The notes under the pieces are model-generated. The model saw only the letters and a list, made by a program, of their open reading frames with translations. It was not told the DNA's origin and ran no database searches. From contig NC_039363.1 in NCBI RefSeq assembly GCF_003573695.1, forward strand, positions 152,118,826-152,182,825: a stretch of 64,000 bases of DNA, written 5' to 3'. Below, in pieces: positions 31,347-41,369 of the stretch (its first letter is position 1; each line of letters starts with the position of its first letter). The stretch comes from Papaver somniferum (taxonomy: Eukaryota > Streptophyta > Magnoliopsida > Ranunculales > Papaveraceae). The translations under genes and the position numbers were made by a program.

Positions 31347-33124
31347 TTTTAGTGACAAAACTCTTACATCATATGTATAAACAAATCACAGGAATTCATT
31401 ACACATACGCTTGATTCCCGAATTCAACAGCACAGTAAACTGCTTACATTCAATCCTTAAAAATGTCGTTGTTGACATTATAATAACAAAGCTATTACTC
31501 CCCCTAAGGAAGATAGGTATATATTCAATCCGCACGTCTTTGTTATACCAATTCATATGACATTTTACTCCACCTTAGTCTGTGCTTTTACTCTTTCGTT
31601 TAGATAAAACGTTTAAGCACTTCTTTTCCTTAGCGATACCAATCAATATAAAATCAATGCCAGTATCACTTTATTACTCAATATATTTCTCCCCCTTTTT
31701 GTCACAAAATGACAAAGAAACGAAAAAAATAAAGGACAACACGAAAAGAATCTTACAAATCTCAAAATAGACTTGCAACCTGTAGAGTTAGGCACGAGGG
31801 TTCTACACATCATGTTCTGATAACCAATATCAAAACCGAAACTAAAATTAGTTTTATTTTGATATGTTACCAAGGAAAAAATTGTCCGAAACAAATTTTC
31901 CAATTAGTTTAGCAAAAAAAATAAATCAAATAAGCACCTTAGTCCTTTTGCTAAACCGATTGTTCAAAAACAACCGCTTAATTCGATAAGACCAAAATAA
32001 AGATAACTCTATTTTTCTCATCAGGTTCTCATTATCCATAAACTTAGACCTTCCAATTTTAAACAAGACAAGTACTAGGTTAGTTAACTAGCATTTCTTG
32101 TTTAGGAATTCGATTAGACTTGAATAAACGAAACCTCACTTCGATAAGTCAAACTAAGATCATAATTAACTTAGTTTCTCTTATCCGGAATCGAATTGGA
32201 CTAAACAACTCATCCCGTAATCCTTTTATTTCGTTAAGCCATAAATAATTCATACAAACCAAATAAATCAACTTGCATAATTATTCACCTCAAGCGGAAG
32301 CAATTGAATCAACATAAGCATTAAAACACCGCAATTGCACCGAAATTTTGTAAGCCTAAACAATTGGTACCACACAATAAAGCAAGATAACAATAGTTTT
32401 TCTTAACCGGAACCAATTGAATCACACAGATCCACACACACATGATGGAATAAACATCAATTGAACCGAAATTTTGTTAAGAAAAAGCAATAAATATATA
32501 TGATATAAACTCAGGATTTTCTTAAACAGGAAAACAATTAACTAACAAGATTGTTCCCTCAAATTTCGCATCCACTTCTCCAATATGATTGCATCTTCGT
32601 TCAGGGAGAACTGATATCGAAATATCACCATGTTGTCATCCTTATGCAAAAACAAAAGAATAACAACAACCAACCTTTACCAGAGAAAGGTTGAAAATCT
32701 GTTTTAACAATTGCAAGCAAAAGTTGAAAACCGCTGAAACACATATGCTTTTATGCTAAACCAAAACCGATTCAACATATTGTGACTTTTTCACATATTG
32801 TTTCCACCAGAACCCCTCATGATTCTTTGATAAAGCCTACCAACATGGGCTAGAACTTAATCGTGCTAAATCAAAAAGTCACCCAAATCACAAGGGTTCA
32901 CATCATTATGAGATCGAATATCAAGGTAATAAAATCGAAATCAAACATCCCATAAACATACATAGCAATAAGATAAAAGCATTCAAGCACGGGCTATGTA
33001 AACCGAAAACTATCACAAAAAAACTATAAATCAAATAATTTTATTCATAATAGACTAATACAATTAATGAAAGAAATCAAAAATTGATGTCTATTTTTCT
33101 AGATTAAGTAAAACAGCAAATAAC
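31347..33124 (-). other. C1 internal non-coding region
   Basis: No gene is seen. It has CTCCCCC boxes near 31498 and 31690 that also occur in C2's equivalent region (near 60852, 60953), so it is the 3' untranslated interior of the element. ORFs here are short and lack motifs. Confidence 0.55.
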
Positions 33125-33478
33125 TTAATCTATAGTGGTGCTCTTGTTGTTCATTGAGGTCTCTTCAGTGTTCAAACTTTTAAAGCATGTCTCAAGAGAC
33201 TTGTCCGCAGCCACTTCTTGTTTTTCAAGTTCTTCAATTAGAACATTGAGTTCAGCAAGAATTCCCCTTGTTCCTTCATACTTTTCTTTTACCCAATCTT
33301 GATGTCGAATAGTCATAGCAAGATTGGTTTTCAGTTCATCAAAACCTTGGATATATTGAGACATACTATTAGAACGAGTTCATTGGGTTTTGGTTGGATC
33401 TTGTTTGTTGTAAGCTAACAGACATGACTCATCTTGTGATCCAACTAAACTATCAGAATAAGAATCATAATCAGACAT
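33125..33478 (-). pseudogene. Short helical ORF after the CDEWF gene, frameshifted
   Basis: It begins at an ATG (33476-33478) that overlaps the stop of the upstream gene by 8 bp (ATGTCTGA on the minus strand). The first frame (Asp/Ser-rich, MSDYDSYSDS) stops near 33383 and the helical remainder (MSQYIQGFDELK... to 33125) is in another phase. A likely coiled stretch is EKYEGTRGILAELNVLIEEL. I do not recognise it. The stop/start overlap is reminiscent of compact element genomes, but a broken second exon is equally possible. Confidence 0.4.
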
Positions 33479-33803
33479 GATATTTTATATGCCCTCCTTC
33501 TTCGTTGCCATGAAAACGAATGTGGCATGAGGAACACACCAGGATCTCCAACCTGCTACACTCTTTGTGTAACTGGCGATCTTCTTCTACTATTGCAAAC
33601 CATTCATCACAGTATTGGCTTCCGTTTTCTATAGTATAGAAATTAGTTACTACCCGTTTGTGAGAATCAAACACCGGATGCCCATGTATATATTTCTCTC
33701 CATATATGATAGTATATGTGGGGTTTTGGTCTTCTTTTTTGTTACCCTTTCTAGAATTTGATCCAGCAGAAGTTACGCTTGAGTTTTGTGAACATGCAGA
33801 CAT
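33471..33803 (-). CDS. CDEWF-family hypothetical protein, copy 1
   Basis: This is a 110-codon frame from the ATG at 33801-33803, chosen because copy 2 (36650) starts at the equivalent M-x-A-C-S-Q-N-S-S; an upstream in-frame ATG adds 19 hydrophobic residues with no counterpart. The two proteins are alike over about 95 residues, including YIHGHPVFDSHKRVVTNFYT, QYCDEWFAIVEEDRQL and CHIRFHG. A short third copy at 37594 keeps CDEWF-x2-VEE-x3-L-x-KEC. I know no function. It lies 2.1 kb inside element C1 in the same orientation, where C2 has gag, so it may belong to that element. It diverges from copy 2 after HG(N/D)E. Confidence 0.55.
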   Translation of the reverse strand: MSACSQNSSVTSAGSNSRKGNKKEDQNPTYTIIYGEKYIHGHPVFDSHKRVVTNFYTIENGSQYCDEWFAIVEEDRQLHKECSRLEILVCSSCHIRFHGNEEGGHIKYHV

Positions 33804-34373
33804 TTTATTTGGATATGTTAAAAGATAAAAGACTTGATAGCAAATAAAAATGTCTAACACCTTTCTCTACTCTTTTTTCCTGTGAAAAGTAATACCAACT
33901 CGGTGGAATACGTTAGGGTTTAATATTACCCTAACGTGGGGACTTCCCAATAAATTAGGCGCCTTGCTCGACTATGCTTCAAGAAAAAAAAAAGCAAAAC
34001 AACACCATAATTGCAAAACTACACAACGTCTGTCTTATCATAGATTTTCCCAGCAGTGTCCTGTCCATCTGTTAATCTGTTGATTTTTAGCATTTTCGTC
34101 CCGTGCCTGTATGGCAAACCTGTTCACCTACTCTAAAACATTCCCTACTCCGACCCTCCTAGACGCGGACCATTAGAGGTAGACCAATTGGATGGTTGGA
34201 TTTCATTGGTACGGACTATGAAATTTGGTCTACCATTAGCTTTTTCCGATTAAAACAGGGAGAAGGAGTAGACTGATTACATCCATCACTTCACACAATT
34301 CACACTCAACCGTTTCTCTTACTGTACTAGACCCTTTCTCTCTCTCATATGCATTATAGTTTCATTTGTGATA
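33804..34373. other. Intergenic
   Basis: No gene is seen. An imperfect foldback at about 34165-34250 has arms sharing AGACCAA(A/T)T and its complement. No TATA box is obvious upstream of copy 1. Confidence 0.4.
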
Positions 34374-34530
34374 CACACAACGGTTTTACACCGTGAAATG
34401 CACAACGAAGGTAATGGACGGTCCCGATGCACGTGCTTAGCATCGGGATAAGTGCGGGCAGAAATGGTCCCCACCAGTCCCTCTCACATGCAATGATCCG
34501 GTGCGTCCGGCGGTGTAAAATCACGGTGTG
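34374..34530. mobile_element. Small TIR element candidate, about 157 bp
   Basis: The left end CACACAACGGTTTTACACCG and the right end (reverse complement CACACCGTGATTTTACACCG) are imperfect inverted repeats of about 20 bp. I found no clear target duplication. Confidence 0.35.
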
Positions 34531-35040
34531 TTAATCATTTCTGTTATAGTTTCTCCTTTTTATTATCTCTTCAATAAATTTATATTCAGTCTTCTATTTG
34601 TGATTCATGGTCTGTTTTCTGTCTCTTTCTTTCTCTCTAGTTGTTGAAATCTGCAATGGACCATATTATTGGTGAGACTTTCTCTTCAAAAGAAAAACAC
34701 AGGAAGAGGGGGTGGTGGAGTAACAGATTTTAACAAATGTATAGGATAATAAGAAAAGATAAATAATTCGGCACACTTTCCATGATCATGCTAAAAGATT
34801 AAAAAAAAAAAGTGAAGCTAGTTTTCTTAGTCAGATACATAGATAGATAGAATAGATGGAGTGAAGTAAGAAACTAATAAAAACAGAAAGAAAGAGAAAG
34901 AAAAGAATCGGTCGTGACTCGTCATATCCAGCCAACTGTGGCGTGTGATGTTTTCGTGACATACGTGATTAGTGTAGTAATGTTATTCTCTTGAGTTGGT
35001 TTTGGAAAAGATTCTGATATAACACTGCTAGATCATATTT

Positions 35041-36473
35041 GATCTAGCAGCACCATGGCCAGGCACATGGAACATTATGATGTCATCTAACCAAGATTTA
35101 ACCACAGTTAAAACGAATTTTTGGCTGACGAAACAACCAGCCGTACTTCGACGTGATATCCGGAAAAGTTAAAAATTGTCATATACTCCAGTTTTTCGTT
35201 CCCGTTCTTCAAACTGTTTACAGAGGGAGTAAGATCCTCCGTTCACAGCATATTGAAACAAAAATCTCCATCTATCTTGTTCTGTTTTATATTGAGAAAA
35301 GCTCAAGTCCCAGAATCCTGATAAAAAAAAAAAAAGTCCCAGAATCCAAAAATCAGAATTAGGAAGAACTCTTACATCGAAACCTGGTCCTGCAAAAGAT
35401 TAAGAAACAAAGGAGTTACTCCACTTTCTTTCAGAGCTTCCTTCTACTTGCACTAGTGTTATAAGCTTTTTATCACGTTGTTTTGAACATTTACTATACT
35501 GTGTATGTGCAACTGCACCAGTGATTCCGCTAACCATTGAAGGGTGTCCATGTCCGTTCTTCTTAGTGAAGAAAGAAAGCATAACAGTGTTAGAAAAACT
35601 TTGAATACAATTGGACAATTATTTGTTTCATTATTTAAGAGATAAAATGAAAGAAAACTATTCCAAATTTCTGGAAAAACTATTGAATTTTAATATTTTC
35701 GAAAGTTCTAAAACATAAAAGACTGCAGATCATTCTTCTTGTACATATGCAAATTAGTCTTCTAGCATGGGAAGATAGTATTTAGTGGCATTACGCTATT
35801 AGTTTGTTGCTCTTGTACAAATTTATTTTATGTTTCTATTATAACTGTTTGGACTATTTCATGTAACCAAAGTATTCATGTCAGTAATTAACAAGTTACT
35901 AATCACAGTACGTATTGTGAAATAATTGTCATTCAAATGCTAAAGAAATGCTAATCTTGGTTGAGGAATGATAAAAATATTTGATGATAGTTGTTTACAT
36001 TATCAATATCTCAGGTGCTTCTTGTTTCTGTATATAATCATAACAAAAGGATATTTCATGCCTCAAAGAAGAAGTGAAGGTTAGTTTTTCTACTACTACT
36101 GTGGAGTAGTTCTGCCTCATATAGTACTTAATTTGTTTGTTAAGTTATCAATAATTCACATCATCGTTTGACAAACACTCATGAGTGAGATAATCTTGAG
36201 GATGTACATGATGGAGATGATTCTGTTGAGCTAGACAAGATCATGTGGTAAAAACCGATTCCTTAGATACACGAAACGCAGAATTCAGGTGGGTAGATTG
36301 ACTGTCTAATAGTTCCGTTTGAGATTCGAATGCGTATCTATGAGATTTATGAAGATCAAATATACAGCTGGATATTTTGGCTGATTAAAATTCGGTAGGT
36401 TACAGTCGGGGTTAAAACTTGGGTTAGATGATATCACAAAATGCCATGTGCCTGACCATGGTGCTGCTAGATC
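35041..36473. mobile_element. MULE-like non-autonomous DNA transposon, 1.43 kb
   Basis: The ends are inverted repeats of about 70 bp with several mismatches, starting GATCTAGCAGCACCATGG on both. The 9-bp flanks (ATCATATTT at 35032-35040 and AAAATATTT at 36474-36482) match at 7 of 9 positions, as for Mutator-type insertions. No transposase is present. A 72-codon minus-strand ORF (35400-35618) is of unknown meaning. It separates two oppositely oriented CDEWF genes. Confidence 0.55.
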
Positions 36474-36508
36474 AAAATATTTTCCATTTTATACGAGGGA
36501 CCAAGTAC

Positions 36509-36516
36509 TATAAATA
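36509..36516 (+). promoter_or_regulatory. TATA box of CDEWF copy 2
   Basis: TATAAATA 133 bp before the ATG at 36650, just outside the MULE-like element. Confidence 0.5.
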
Positions 36517-36649
36517 CCACTTATTGTAACGTGAGCTAAGAAGAAATATGTCATTGTGGTGTCCGATAAAAAAAGATTTCAATAATTTCTATGTTTTTGC
36601 TTTCGGAAATTAATTTCATCTATACATTTAATTTTGATACCTAAACAAA

Positions 36650-37090
36650 ATGGCAGCATGTTCACAAAATTCAAGTATCACCTCCGTTGGATCCAATTCT
36701 GGAAAGAGAAATGAAAATGAAGACCGACACCCCACATATACTACCATATATGGAGAGCAATATATACATGGGCATCCGGTGTTTGATTCTCATAAGCGGG
36801 TAGTCACTAACTTTTATACTACAGATAACATAAGTCAATACTGTGATGAATGGTTTGCAATAGTAGAAGAAGATCGCCAGTTACGCAAAGAGTGTAGCAG
36901 GTTGGGGATCCCGGTGTGTTTCTCATGTCACATTCGTTTTCATGGCGACGAAATTTTCATTATGGAGGTGAATTTTGGGCAGCAATTAAACGTACAACTG
37001 ATCATGGTGGATTTAGAAAATGGTGTGATGAGATGTGATATTGAAAAGCATATTTCAGTTAAAAAAACGTGCAAGGCAGGAGGCAAGTGA
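36650..37090 (+). CDS. CDEWF-family hypothetical protein, copy 2
   Basis: This is a 146-codon frame, similar to copy 1 from its N-terminal MAACSQNSS to about residue 103 (SCHIRFHGDE). Landmarks are IYGEQYIHGHPVFDSHKRVV, YCDEWFAIVEEDRQL and a C-x2-C-H segment. After GDE the reading frame looks less protein-like, while the +2 frame continues with Gly/Trp-rich text (GGEFW... GGFRKWCDEM) and stops soon after. Loss of one A in the run near 36951 would explain this, so the last 43 codons are probably not native. A TATA box lies 133 bp upstream. Function is unknown. Confidence 0.55.
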   Translation: MAACSQNSSITSVGSNSGKRNENEDRHPTYTTIYGEQYIHGHPVFDSHKRVVTNFYTTDNISQYCDEWFAIVEEDRQLRKECSRLGIPVCFSCHIRFHGDEIFIMEVNFGQQLNVQLIMVDLENGVMRCDIEKHISVKKTCKAGGK

Positions 37091-37489
37091 TCTATGATGG
37101 GTGGGCATAGACATGGCCTAATTGTTGTGTAAGTCGTTGAGTTCTAGTTTTCTTTTTCCTACTTTGCTAAAGGTTTTTTTATTTCTATGGTAAATTGTAT
37201 TAGGCGTAGAAGTGTGACGAATTTGCATTTAGATTCCTAAGTTGTACTTTTTATTTTGCTTTGGTAGTTAAGTTGTACTCTTTGTTGTGTGTTTATTTGA
37301 TTTTTCGTGTAAGACCTTGAGGCCGATTGTATGGATTTAAAGAAAAATTACAGTCTAAGGAGAGCAACATAACATTAACTTTGTTAAAGTTGTGAAAGTA
37401 AAAAAAAAAAATTAGAATAATCAGATTTTGGAACAAAAGTTACCTTCTCAACACCTCACTTTTGGCTCCTTATTGTTAGGCTTAAATAA
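37091..37489. other. Intergenic between CDEWF copies 2 and 3
   Basis: No gene is seen. T-rich sequence follows copy 2, as in plant 3' regions. Confidence 0.4.
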
Positions 37490-37497
37490 TATAAATA
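37490..37497 (+). promoter_or_regulatory. TATA box of CDEWF copy 3
   Basis: TATAAATA 96 bp before the ATG at 37594, followed by a CA-rich leader typical of plant 5' UTRs. Confidence 0.6.
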
Positions 37498-37593
37498 GGC
37501 CTGCTCACACCAATTCAAAATGTAAAGAAATATCAACACAACTCTTACTTCTACCAATCATCAAAAAAACCAAAGCTTCTTATAAAAAACATC

Positions 37594-37887
37594 ATGGACT
37601 CTTCGTCATCAGCTTTTGTATCATCAGAAAATGAGGTAACTAAGGATAAAGGAAAAAATAAAATTCGTGCAGAAACAAAAGAAGAATACCATCTTGTTCC
37701 TGAAATCAAAATGACCAATTTGGCGTATTCATACAAAGGAATTGTTTCTTGTGATGAGTGGTTTCATTTAGTAGAAGAAGGATGTAAGCTACGTAAAGAA
37801 TGCACTGAAGACGGTATTTCAGTTACGCCTAACAAGACGACTGCATCGACCTCATTATTGGTTTTGTGGGTATACCTTTATGTGTAA
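37594..37887 (+). CDS. CDEWF-family hypothetical protein, copy 3, truncated
   Basis: This is a 97-codon frame with a Ser/Lys-rich start. The segment SCDEWFHLVEEGCKLRKEC then DGISV (about residues 53-77) matches copies 1 and 2 (YCDEWFAIVEEDRQLRKEC...GIPV). Similarity ends at GISV. The rest (TPNKTTAST...) has no counterpart, so the gene looks cut at about 37832, shortly before the inverted-repeat arm at 38010. Of the three copies it has the best promoter context. Function is unknown. Confidence 0.5.
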   Translation: MDSSSSAFVSSENEVTKDKGKNKIRAETKEEYHLVPEIKMTNLAYSYKGIVSCDEWFHLVEEGCKLRKECTEDGISVTPNKTTASTSLLVLWVYLYV

Positions 37888-38009
37888 ACCCTCCCTCACG
37901 AGACAAAACTCATCCGTTTTACATACAATACGGTTTAACGGCTTGTTGCACATGCTAAGTGTAACCTTGATTCCTACGAAAGTGAGTTAGGTTTTGAATT
38001 ATGTGTTCC

Positions 38010-38785
38010 TATTGTACCAAGCTGGGTGCTGCCGGCATCTACCTCTAAAGTTGGGTGTCGATGATTAGTACCTAACCACTTGTATCTTTTCTCCCCATTG
38101 CAATCCGCTTGCGTAACAGTGGGCTTGACATCCATCTTATGGGATTAACAGTGGGCTTTACATAATAGTGATCTCGTCATTTTCAGCATTTTAAGGCTGA
38201 TTTCTTCTTCTCACAGCCTTTCGACGCAGCTCTTGCTTCTCCAGGCATTCTAGCTTTATGGATTCAAAAATCCATTGCATAACAGCTCTTGGTTTATGGA
38301 TTTTCAGCATTGCGTAACAGCTCTTGCTTTATGTATTATTTTTTCAAGTAAAGTGCACAGTGCTTATTGTGCACGGTGCAAATACAAGTCGATTCTCAGG
38401 GACAAGGTTGGTGTATGGTTGAAACTATGATATTACTACAACTTGCTTCAAGTAAAGTAACCCTAACAGGAACATGAATTAACTTGACACATGGTTAAGG
38501 GTTTCATCTAAACCCTAACAAATGAATTTAGAACATGGTGAACATGTTGCAAATACAATGATATTCAGCTAAACAATTGATAAATCTCTTGCTTCTCCAG
38601 GAATTCTAGCTTTATGGATTCTAAAATCTCATCATCATGTTGTGCGATATTGGATTCAGAAAAATAATTTTATCCGTGTTACCCCAAAACATGAAACGTT
38701 TTAACTTCAACTCGATCTGGTATATAACGGATTTAGTTGACCATCAAAAACATAGGAGTAATACTATCGTCTTAGTAGAAAACAT
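38010..38785 (+). repeat. Left arm of large imperfect inverted repeat
   Basis: It matches the reverse complement of parts of 44635-45930 in the same order: GGGTGCT..CCGCCATCTACCTCTAA, TTGCAATCCG..TTGCG, CATAATAGTGATCTCGTCAT, GTGCAAATACA...CAGGGACAAGG, AACATGGTGAACATG, and TTATCCGTGTTA. The GCACGGTGCAAATACA...GATTCTCAGGGACAAGG text resembles the primer-site end of plant LTRs, so the arms may be oppositely oriented LTR remnants. Confidence 0.65.
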
Positions 38786-39799
38786 TGGATCTTAAACCTA
38801 CACTTGTTTACAATTGCTTGCCTACCGGTGTTCTCGCTCAGCTCCCGAAAACATCAAGTGAAGAAAGTTTAGTGTACAGACTGTTGTATATTTTGTTGTG
38901 CTAGTGTAAGATAAAGCACGTGGACCTAAGAAAATAAGCACGGGTCGTGCCTACCGTAACTTACAATTCCAGAATATAGACTAAATAGTTGTACACTTGG
39001 TTGTGATAACGTTGTCCTGGCTGTGTATCCGTCCTATACTCGGTGTAAACCGTGTTTTCCTGGACGAGTAAGTATTGTAAACATTATCCTAAAGTGTATT
39101 GTCCAGGACAGCGCTTATTGTAAAGATTGTCATACACCGTATTGTCCCGTTGTTCATCAAAATTGGGGACAACTAGTCCAACGGTGAAAAACAAAGGAAA
39201 TTTAGGACACGCGCGGTATTAAAAAATTTCTGCGGGAGCGTACCGACCGAAGTCCCTTAGTTCGGAATTTTAATATTTCCGCACCTTAAAATGTCAATCG
39301 CAATATAAATGTCCCCCAACACGGTATTGCCCCTTATATTATTATCATGTAATATGTTTCACATTAATGGTCGAACTATCATTTTAACTACTCTAAAAAT
39401 TATTGTTAAGTCCCAACAAAATTATTAATATTTATGTGATTATAAATTATTGACCCTACTTATAAGTCAAGGTACTCAATAAATTTCTATGTGACATTCA
39501 AAAATTTAACAATAATACTAATTTCACTTATTTTTAGTATTAAATTGTCTATGTGTTCACATTATTTTTGTTAGACTAATCTCTAATCTTTATTAACTAA
39601 GGTTATTGGTGTACCCTACAATTTTTACCATATACATACAACCAAGAAAACAAATCAATCAATCAAATAAATCTTTTAATTATTGATAGTTTTTAATGAT
39701 TAAGATTTATCTCACAAACCCAACACAGTTCTAAACTAATCTAGTTCACTAACTGGCACTGGCTAATCCTATTGTTTCCCATATAAGATCTAATAGTGA
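38786..39799. other. Region between inverted-repeat arm and primer site
   Basis: No gene is seen. A loose repetition of TTGTCC...GGAC...TATTGTAA phrases lies at 39008-39170. Confidence 0.4.
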
Positions 39800-39811
39800 G
39801 CTCTGATACCA
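39800..39811 (-). other. Primer binding site matching tRNA-iMet
   Basis: The minus strand reads TGGTATCAGAGC, the common plant primer site, followed by TCACTATTAG. The sequence to its right (GTAGCGCCCCCAAAGC) resembles the inner end of Del/Tekay-type LTRs. Confidence 0.65.
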
Positions 39812-40842
39812 ACACCGTAGCGCCCCCAAAGCTAGCAGCTGACTAATCCAAGAGATTAACTAAATAAAGAGGCACTAAGAATCTAAACATTTACTTAAAC
39901 ATCCAATTAAGAAATGAGATACAAAACTTAACCCAAAAACTGATCCACTCTGAAACATATATATACAAGAAGTCCTCTCAAATGATACATATACAATAGT
40001 CATTTGGTTTACAGATACAATATGCAATATAATAAACATAATAGAAATTAACCAACTAACGAAAACAACCCTTGAAGCTTTCGCTGCGCAACTCTGATCT
40101 GTCTCTGAAACTGAAAGTGGGAATGGGTGAGCACATCATCCCTAAAAGGGGTTCCCAACAGGAATAACATTTAACTTTCAAGTAATCATGACAAGAGTTG
40201 GAAAATAATAATATTTTCCCAAACTATAAATAGTGACTGAGTCACTAAAATAAACAAACATGTATATAGACAAACTCCTTCTTCAAACAATGTATAATAT
40301 TCGTGCTACCCACACTCATTAGTTATTGATATCACCAAGACCATGATGACTCACTTTAAGCAATAAAAGCTGAATTCATGTAGATATAAATGTGAAGGAG
40401 CGTATCATATATACCACAAGTGGAAATTCGTATTTCCCATAACAATTCATATGAAAAACAAACATTACAAGTCCTTTCCAAACCATGGAAAGATTAACAA
40501 AATCAACAGAAGTATAGTAAAGCAATTTAAACAAAGCATGGAATGCATACTAGACTATGCATGAGTTCTTAAGTATAAAATTTTGTAAAAGAAACAACAA
40601 TGGTTACAAAAGAGTCAAATGTATTCCCACATCTTTTGATGACAAGCCACGCCTAACTCGAGATCCACGATCCACTGGTTCGTCCTTTGAATTGATCGTT
40701 GTTAATAACTAACTGTTAATCATACAAGAACTCTAAGAATCTAGCCAAAATGACTCATACAAGAATCATACAAGTCTATCTAATTGTTCTAAGCCCAATT
40801 ATGGTTTTATACCCTTTTATTATCTATTTTTAGTATGTCTAA

Positions 40843-41369
40843 GAGCAACTGCAGTGGTGCGAGTATAACCAAAGACCAAATTTTGGGTTTAATCTGGTGT
40901 GTGACCCTACGGTGGAAAAACTAAATTTGGTCAGACGGACATTATACCAACGCCTGGTGTGGGGCGTAGAATATACCAACGCCTGGTGTGGGGCGGGGAG
41001 TATACGTTCGCCCGGTGTAGAAAAAAAAAAAAAAAAAAAAGTGGGGCGGAGGTATTATGCCCGCCCCATGCATTTGAAGTTTGTAAAGAGTGGGGCGGAG
41101 GTATTAAGCCCGCCCCACCCAAAAGATTAAAAAAAAAAAAAAGACGGGCGTGCATTATACGTCCGCCTGGGATGGGACGTGGACTATACGTCCGCCTGGT
41201 TATGGGGCGTGGACTATATAAACGCCCGACTATATTTGGGTTTGGTCTTGGTCGCAGACCAAATTTGGTCTGGATTTTAGTCTTTGATCAAATTTTGATC
41301 GATGGTCCGTCCCACTACGCCTATCAACTGGACACCATATTTGGGTTTAGTCGTCCATTGTGGACGCTC
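40843..41369. mobile_element. Harbinger-type (Tourist-like) MITE, 527 bp
   Basis: It is flanked by TAA (40840-40842 and 41370-41372), the PIF/Harbinger target. The ends GAGCAACTGCAGTGG and GAGCGTCCACAATGG are imperfect inverted repeats of a kind common in plant MITEs. Inside are repeated GC-rich phrases (ACGCCTGGTGTGGGGCG twice, GTGGGGCGGAGGTATTA twice, TATACGTCCGCCTGG twice) separated by two A runs. No transposase is present. Confidence 0.75.
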
